Of a stretch of 64,000 nucleotides of DNA, positions 58,190-64,000 are shown piece after piece. Source of the stretch: Pseudeuparius sepicola. Lineage: Eukaryota; Arthropoda; Insecta; Coleoptera; Anthribidae. The notes under the pieces were generated by a model, which did not search any database, had not been told where the DNA came from, and worked only from the letters and a program-made list of their open reading frames with translations. The first letter of the stretch is position 1; each line of letters begins with the position of its first letter. The DNA is taken from NCBI GenBank assembly GCA_963920635.1, contig OY987301.1:14736501-14800500 (forward strand), given 5' to 3'. The translations under genes and the position numbers were made by a program.

Positions 58190-58480
58190 ATTGATATTCA
58201 AATTTTCTAAAATATATTATGTATAGTGAAGGATTTCGCTTCTATAGGAAACAATTTCGCAATGTGTACGAAAAGTTAAATGGGCCTTTTGTGGCTGGCT
58301 TTTGAATATTTGGTCACTTTTGACGGGCGATTTCTCCGCGTCTGACGTTTGATGTTTACATCTCGCCAAGGCCTAACTTATTGAAAAAATCGTAGAATAA
58401 TGTAGCCCATTATTGTAAGATTTCTGTGCTTTTAATGACGATTTTGGGACACTTTACTGCCGATTTCAAGAAAAAGTTAA
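58190..58480. repeat. Dispersed repeat, short copy (partner 1-1110)
   Basis: It matches blocks at about 20-85 and 924-1110 in the same orientation, joined directly: CTATAGGAAACAATTTCGCA, TTTGAATATTTGGTCACTTT and GATTTCAAGAAAAAGTTAA. It looks like a deletion derivative of the longer copy, although the reverse (an insertion in the other copy) is possible. Confidence 0.55.
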
Positions 58481-58797
58481 ACAAGAACAAAAACCAGTTT
58501 TGTTAGATCTGGTCACTCCATATCTCTGGGTGTTGTAAGATAATATAAGAAGTATAAGAGGGGTCAGTACATGGTGACGTACCCACACCAACCGTAAATA
58601 GTGAAAGTATGGTCACAGCTTAAAAAATTTATTTTGCATATTGTACCTATTATAGTATAATTATTAAGCTGTGGTATGGTCCCCAAAATATAAAATGTGA
58701 AAGTGGGAGGTTAGTGCGATTTTGCTGTCTCCTTATGGGTTATATTTTCTTCCTACTTTTCGATTAAGTGGGCAGACTTTCTGTGGAAGCTAACCTA

Positions 58798-59075
58798 CAG
58801 TGTGATCCACTTCAAACCCCATAAAATTTGTATTTATCATCCGATTTTTATCTAGTTTTTTACGGCACATTTTATTTTAAATAACCAAGACCTACTAGGA
58901 CATATCTTTTGGGTTAAATCTGGACAAAAAATCATCTTAGGCTTGTTTTTATAAAAAAAATTCTGACCACTACATTGTGTGTATATTGTACCCCAAAAAT
59001 AGCCTTATACAAGCTTTTATTTATTTTATAATTTTCTATCACCTGTTAAAGTATGAATAAAACTGAATCACACTG
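58798..59075. mobile_element. 278-bp mariner-type MITE
   Basis: It is bounded by TA at 58796-58797 and 59076-59077. The short inverted ends are CAGTGTGATCCA and TGAATCACACTG, and the right subterminal part (TTTTCTATCACCTGTTAAAG) matches the element at 21139-22199, so this is a smaller family member. Poly-C at 59100-59110 lies just outside. Confidence 0.6.
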
Positions 59076-59569
59076 TACAGTTCCTGCTAGCTACGTACAA
59101 CCCCCCCCCCACATATTTAGAGGGAAATCAGCACACTATTATATTACATAATATAGGTATATATTGTACTCATCAACTTTTATTTCTAGGAACCATATGC
59201 AACATTCTAATAAGATTGCATATATTCATATGCATTAAAAATAGAAAAGTGCATACTTAGGTTTCGTTTAGAGGCATATAAAATAAAAAACTATTAATTC
59301 ATAAACGGTTGTTGTTGAGAAAAAAGCTACGCAATATTTTTAACTGTAATCATTTTATTGATTACATTTTCTTCATTATTCTCTAGGCTCTAACACCACA
59401 TTAATTCCTTTTTTACTGTTTGAAGGAAAGGGAACCCATGTCTGTTACTAATCGACTGTCCATTCCGCAATACCAACAAAATTTAAAATTCTGCATGCTT
59501 GTCGACATTTGTACGCACTTTTTTAAAATGAATGAATTATGCGCTTAATCAGGATAACCGCGCAAAAAA

Positions 59570-59900
59570 TCTTCCAGTTGCCGTTGGAATGCCATCTAGA
59601 ATCCGCCGGCCCTTTCCCCGAAATTCGGTAGGCGCGGGACCAACTACGCGGAAAACGGCCGCACGCCTCTGATGGGCGGGCACGGCGGCCCCTTTGAGAC
59701 GGGCGGCGGCGCGCCGCGCGGGGGGGCGTCGGCCCCTTTGTGGCCGCCGGCTCGGGCCGCCCCGCTAGGCCGCCAACGCGCCCGCCAGCGGCGCCCCGTC
59801 GCTTGGAAACATCGAATTGATAAGTGCGATGGAAGTCGCACGGGTACCGCTTTCATTGTTGTTTGGGGCAGCCAACTCTAGAGAGAGATAGGTTTCAAAT
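59570..59900. promoter_or_regulatory. Very GC-rich island
   Basis: The most GC-rich stretch of the window, with GGCGGCGGCGCGCCGCGCGG, GGCCGCCGGCTCGGGCC and related words. ORFs run through it on both strands without domains. It may be a CpG-type promoter of an unseen gene or an enhancer; no initiator or first exon could be assigned. Confidence 0.4.
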
Positions 59901-60091
59901 GGCAATAAGTAAGACAAGGACGCGTAATGAACGTGCCAGCTGATTCAGGCAAAGGAGGTATATAGGGATGTTGCATATTAATGGGCGAATTTAATGGGCA
60001 TGTTCCGTAATTATCTTTATTGTATGATCTGTATTCCGAAATTCGGGGCTTGTTTGTAGGAATGAGAATTTTTCTATATATAACCACAATA

Positions 60092-61553
60092 GGGTACTTG
60101 ACAATATTTTTAATTGCTCTAAAATTGTACTCTGTTTACAGTAGATGCACCAACATAGCACGTAATAAATGAAACAACGGCTTTTAACACTTATTTATTT
60201 ATGATAATTAAAGACGAAGTTGCACAATTTTGTTCAGGCTGAAATCTACAGTTTCGTCGTTCTATTGTCCAGAACGCCAAAAGTGGCAACTCTGTGCCTC
60301 TCAGGAGGAACGGAACTGTAACGTTGCCGGTGCCCGTTTGCAATATTTCGTGGAACAAGGACAAATTGCAGTTTTCTATTCAAATATCTCCAGCTTGCCT
60401 ATGAATATCTGTTACTTAATGTATTGCAACTTTTGAGCTTTAACTAACGCAATTGCACACACAAATTTTGTCACATAAAGACTTTTTTATTCCGCATATT
60501 GACTCCTCTATAGCAAAATGGTGTCTGTTTATGCTGCACACGCTGGAAACTATATCCTTCATCTCTGCCACGTAACAGTTTAGTTAAAATATCTGTATAC
60601 GGAACGTACTATAAATATTCAGGTATCAATAATGGGGGAAATATTCGCCTATGTGGCAACGTTACCTGCCCGCCTAGGCATCTAATCATATGCATATATC
60701 CACATGTCATCTAACACGTATGGTTTTTTGATCGGCAGATGACATCCCGTGATGCCAACTGTCATTCCGATTCCGTATATCGCTAAGTCAAAACATTAGT
60801 AGATATTAATATCTGTGCGATTTATTATAGTTTGTTATTAATATTTACTATTATATATATTATTTGCGGACCTAGTTATCGTGTTGTTAGATGTGTAAGG
60901 TAAGATATCATGGACCCTAAAAGGAAAATCCGTAATTTGCCGAAATTGGGATGCTTTTTAAGTAGCACAAGTTTTTTCTAATAATCCGATGTTGGCGTCT
61001 GCCGAAATTCATGGGATAAAACTGCAAAGGTTTGTACCTACCTACGTTGTAGTAATAGTACAGTTGTATTATGAGTTATTAATAAAGAGAGAACCTCGGC
61101 CTAGGGACCATCTTGAAGGCGCGTTTATAAAGGCGCCATAGTGCTTAATACTGAGCCCGAATTCCTGCCCAACCTAACCAAAAAATTTGCAGAAAAACGA
61201 TTGAATAGGTATTTACGAAAAAAAAACACTTCTTGACTAAATGTGGTTTCACGGGGTATCATAAGTCTGGGAGTTTGAGGTTAGAATTCTGAAATTTCAA
61301 CTTTCCTTGCAACTTTCACTGCCGAATAAGGTTATGTCTTAGAACACTTTAGTGGTATTGCTATGTTGCCAAATTGTCTTTTTAAAACACTTGTGACGTC
61401 ATAAGTGCTTTCCCGCCAAATTTCGAAGAAAGTCTAAAAACTTGATAAGTACGTAAATATATATTTTTTAAATAATCGTAGGGTCTTAGGCAAGTGTCCA
61501 GGAATTGTTTTATCAAGTTTGTAAAATTTCGTCAAGTACCCTATTATGTAAAT
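60092..61553. mobile_element. Possible TIR element (AATAGGGTACTTGAC ends)
   Basis: AATAGGGTACTTGAC at 60090-60104 is inverted at about 61537-61551 (GTCAAGTACCCTATT). The TAGGG start fits hAT ends, but the flanking bases do not give a clear 8-bp duplication. The same word occurs alone at about 30440. The interior shows a complex block (60220-60400), a TATA-rich stretch (60830-60860) and no transposase. Confidence 0.4.
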
Positions 61554-62790
61554 ATTGCACAGAAAAAAATAGTGAATTGATTAAAAAAATACCTACATGG
61601 CAATTTTATGTACCTGGAAGTAAATTGAGACAAATAAAATACAAATTCCAAAATAAAAGTTTATTTTAAAATAAAGGCCACAAAATATCTAGGTAAGGTA
61701 TACATTTTCAACTTCAATTACTTATCTTAACTGATTTATTAATTTTAAAATTCAATTTAATAGGAAAAGCATGTAAGACAGGTAGCTTTTACATATTTTT
61801 ATAGTTTTTAATGTTTAGGCATCTAACAAAAAGAATTACAAATAATTACCTTATTAAAGGGACCAGAACCTCAAGATTAATTCCATCTTTGACTACGAAG
61901 AGCTAGCACAATATTTTGCCAGTTTTTCCCTTGACTTGGAAAATAAAAAACTGTAGCAATTACATACTTTTTAAGTTTGCGCTGCCCAAAATTCTCTATG
62001 AAATTGCTCTTAATAAATTGTTGACTACAAATGCAAGTAAATACTTGTAGACAGTACAAAATTTTTCCTTTTTATTGCTGCAATCCACTTGTCTCTAATA
62101 TCACCTTATCTCTTGGAAAACTGCAAAGTTATTAGCAAATATTTTTAAGACTTACATACGAATGAAAAGAAACCCCACTATTCTTATTCTTTCCGCCCCG
62201 TTTGGTACATCCAAATACACAACAGGAGTTGACCCTCTTTTTTGTAATTAATATGGCCACATAGCTAAATTAAATTTTCTCTCCGATCTAAAAATATAAT
62301 ATTAAACCAAACACCAACTAAGAAAACTCAACGCCGTTTTATACGAAACTGCCACCACGACCCGAACTCAAATCAAATATCAATAATACAATAATTACAC
62401 CTATTCGTATTGGGACTTGGGACAGAAGGAAAATTAAAATGACGTTTGACAACGGAACTTCGTTTGAAGCACAGGACACAAAAATAGAAAGTTAGGACAA
62501 ACACCTCTTTTGTGTTATGTGGTTTTTGCCGGAATCAGCTGATTTATTTACTATTTCACTTACTCAAGTTTGGCTGCCAGTTTCTCTCTCTACACTCCTT
62601 CCATCTACTTGTCATTTCAATGCTTGGAAATCAAGTCGATTTTCTCCCAAACGAAATATAACTTCACATTAAAAAAATCGGTGTAAATCCTCTTCGTGTA
62701 AGCGGTGAAAGAAATCTGGTGAAAAATTGACACGAAAATTGGTGGATTCCAAATACCTTAACCAAACCTCGTTTGGTAAAATTCACACTA
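61554..62790. other. Non-coding AT-rich stretch
   Basis: No recognised gene or repeat. The ORF at 61877-62059 (minus) has no domain. The boundary with the palindrome-rich block near 62800 is gradual. Confidence 0.35.
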
Positions 62791-62799
62791 CAACAAATT

Positions 62800-62955
62800 C
62801 GTTAATTTTAACACTTAGGGGTGTAATTTTTTATATTTCTAACACGGCTTCGTGTTTGTTCACACCACGCGGTGTTCCTTAACACCATTCGGTGTCCCTT
62901 AGCACTAAGCGGTGTGTAAATTGAACGTATTAACACAATTTCGTGTTATAGGGTG
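62800..62955. repeat. Array of short AACAC..GTGTT palindromes
   Basis: At least four imperfect palindromes occur in 150 bases: AACACGGCTTCGTGTT, ACACCACGCGGTGT, AACACCATTCGGTGT and AACACAATTTCGTGTTA. Similar units recur at 63895-63980 (ACACAACACGGTGTTAA, CAACGCCGTGTTAA). This pattern suggests subterminal binding sites of a large transposon continuing past the window edge, or a cluster of dimeric binding sites. Confidence 0.6.
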
Positions 62956-63087
62956 ATGAGAGGGGGAAGGCATTTCGCCATTTACGGGTGTAAAATCTTA
63001 GGAAATCGAAGCTATGGCATCAGTCGTTTGTCGAACGTGTTGCGCGACGGAGCTTATCAGTTTGTCTGACGTGTGACACGACCGCGT

Positions 63088-63136
63088 GGAGCGTATAATA
63101 CGTATAAAAGTGATTCTATCGACCGCTGGTGCAAAA
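63088..63136 (+). promoter_or_regulatory. TATA-type promoter candidate
   Basis: GTATAATACGTATAAAAGTG provides a TATAAAAG box at about 63103-63110, with an AT-rich start region about 25-30 bases downstream and an ATG at 63137. It follows the palindrome array. Transcription is inferred only. Confidence 0.35.
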
Positions 63137-63221
63137 ATGGTGTTGTTATGTAAAGTAAAATTTCATAGTGAAGTCAAATGGGTTAAAACGACAGGCGAAT
63201 ATGCAGATGTGACGACGAAAG
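63137..63221 (+). CDS. Putative first coding exon of an unknown gene
   Basis: ATG at 63137 in AAAAATGG context encodes a short MVLLCKVKFHSEVKWVKTTG segment followed by EYADVTTK. A GT donor follows at 63222 (AAAG/GTACTG, phase 1); without splicing the frame ends at TGA 63230-63232. The product is not recognised. Its position between palindrome clusters makes a transposon-encoded first exon plausible. Downstream exons would lie beyond 63300, and none was identified in the window. Confidence 0.3.
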
Positions 63222-63688
63222 GTACTGTGTGATAGCCGAGGTGATATAGCCTGTTCTGATTGTTTTGATGCCTGCTTAGTTCGGACCTGCTTGTGCTTGT
63301 GAGAACAGGCCTATCTAACTAAATCGCTGTGTCACAACGTTTGAAGTTTGTTTTTGTCTCACAAGTTCTGTAAGTTACTTAATTTTTAAGAAAATGCTCT
63401 TTTGCAGTATAAGTATAAATAACCTCCTAACATAAAGCATTTCTTGTGTTTGTGGTTAGGCACACTTTTCTTACAAATCCGTACGATATTATATTTATAA
63501 ATTTTTTATAACCAAATATTTTTGGCTGTGAGAATGAATATTTATTAATAGCTTTAAGAAAGAAAATGTTCATCTTTTTATACCTATCATGTATTTTGGA
63601 ACTGAAATATATTATTTTCTTTACTTTTTACTGTTTATTATTTCCTACTCTACAAATAATTTGAATCGAAGACCAAGCACATATTATG

Positions 63689-64000
63689 CCTGGTCCATAC
63701 AGCTTATTTATCTTTTAGTTTTATTTTATTTTTACAAATAATATATTTCCTTTATTTGTACCTACTTATCAATGGCATTTGAAATTTCTTTAAAATAAAG
63801 TACCTATATGTAAAACTATAAGAGAGAAATAAAAAGTAAATGGGAATACCAAATAAATTAAATTACGCCATTTTGACCAAATTGCGTGTAAAAGTTACAC
63901 AACACGGTGTTAATCTTGCACAACGCCGTGTTAAATATTCACACCAGCATATTTCTGATTGACACCAGAACATTTCGTGGAATTGACCAAAAAAGAAGGT
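63689..64000. repeat. Related MITE end and second palindrome cluster
   Basis: GCCTGGTCCATACAGCTTAT at about 63691 matches the left end of the MITE at 6413. From about 63890 to the window edge, AACACGGTGTTAA-like palindromes reappear. The element continues beyond the window. Confidence 0.4.

Noticed and set aside
59644..59881. Pro/Arg/Ala-rich ORFs on both strands
   Set aside because: Low-complexity products of the GC island, no start context or domain.

Overview
The window is animal nuclear DNA, almost certainly from an insect. It is AT-rich and dominated by introns, intergenic DNA and decayed transposons. The only clear host genes are two homeobox exons on the + strand, at 17448-17830 and 19013-19284. 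Both encode a ladybird/Lbx-type homeodomain (KRKSRTAF start, ITWFQNRRAK recognition helix). Ladybird belongs to the insect NK homeobox cluster. The transposon set (PLE, DUF4817-type DD41D mariner, Tc1, hAT, a 9-bp-TSD element, foldback MITEs) fits a holometabolous insect such as a beetle or moth, but I cannot fix the order from this window.

Layout. 1-17447 is probably ladybird intron or upstream DNA: a small hAT-type MITE (2906-3478), a broken THAP-domain gene (3490-4926) with a Penelope-derived foldback inside it, a Penelope remnant (5125-6330), foldback elements, a full-length DD41D mariner-like element (11804-14134) and a GC-rich island (14450-14990). 17448-19500 holds the two homeobox exons, each with its own stop and poly(A) signals, separated by a (TA)n tract. 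19500-37000 is intergenic DNA with foldback elements, a 1.33-kb element flanked by 9-bp duplications (23879-25211), another TIR element (28761-30035), a lone THAP exon (36407-36603) and GC-rich islands. 37000-45000 has GC-rich blocks, a possible solo LTR, a 5'-truncated LINE (39250-40445), two Penelope fragments, a mariner fragment and an internally deleted hAT (43862-44972). 45000-54700 is mostly repeats, including a multi-level nest (49140-51825). 55626-57220 is a nearly intact Tc1 element. 57221-64000 has MITEs, one strong GC island (59570-59900) and, at the right edge, a stretch of short AACAC/GTGTT palindromes followed by a TATA box and a short first-exon-like ORF.

How it fits together. 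The layout resembles a developmental regulatory landscape: one transcription-factor locus in tens of kilobases of non-coding DNA, where GC-rich, repeat-free blocks (candidate enhancers) alternate with transposon debris. The most notable signal is the pair of ladybird homeobox exons. They lie 1.2 kb apart, share reading phase, and have no recognisable first exon between them. They look like tandem last exons that could be used alternatively from one upstream exon, or like two very close paralogues.
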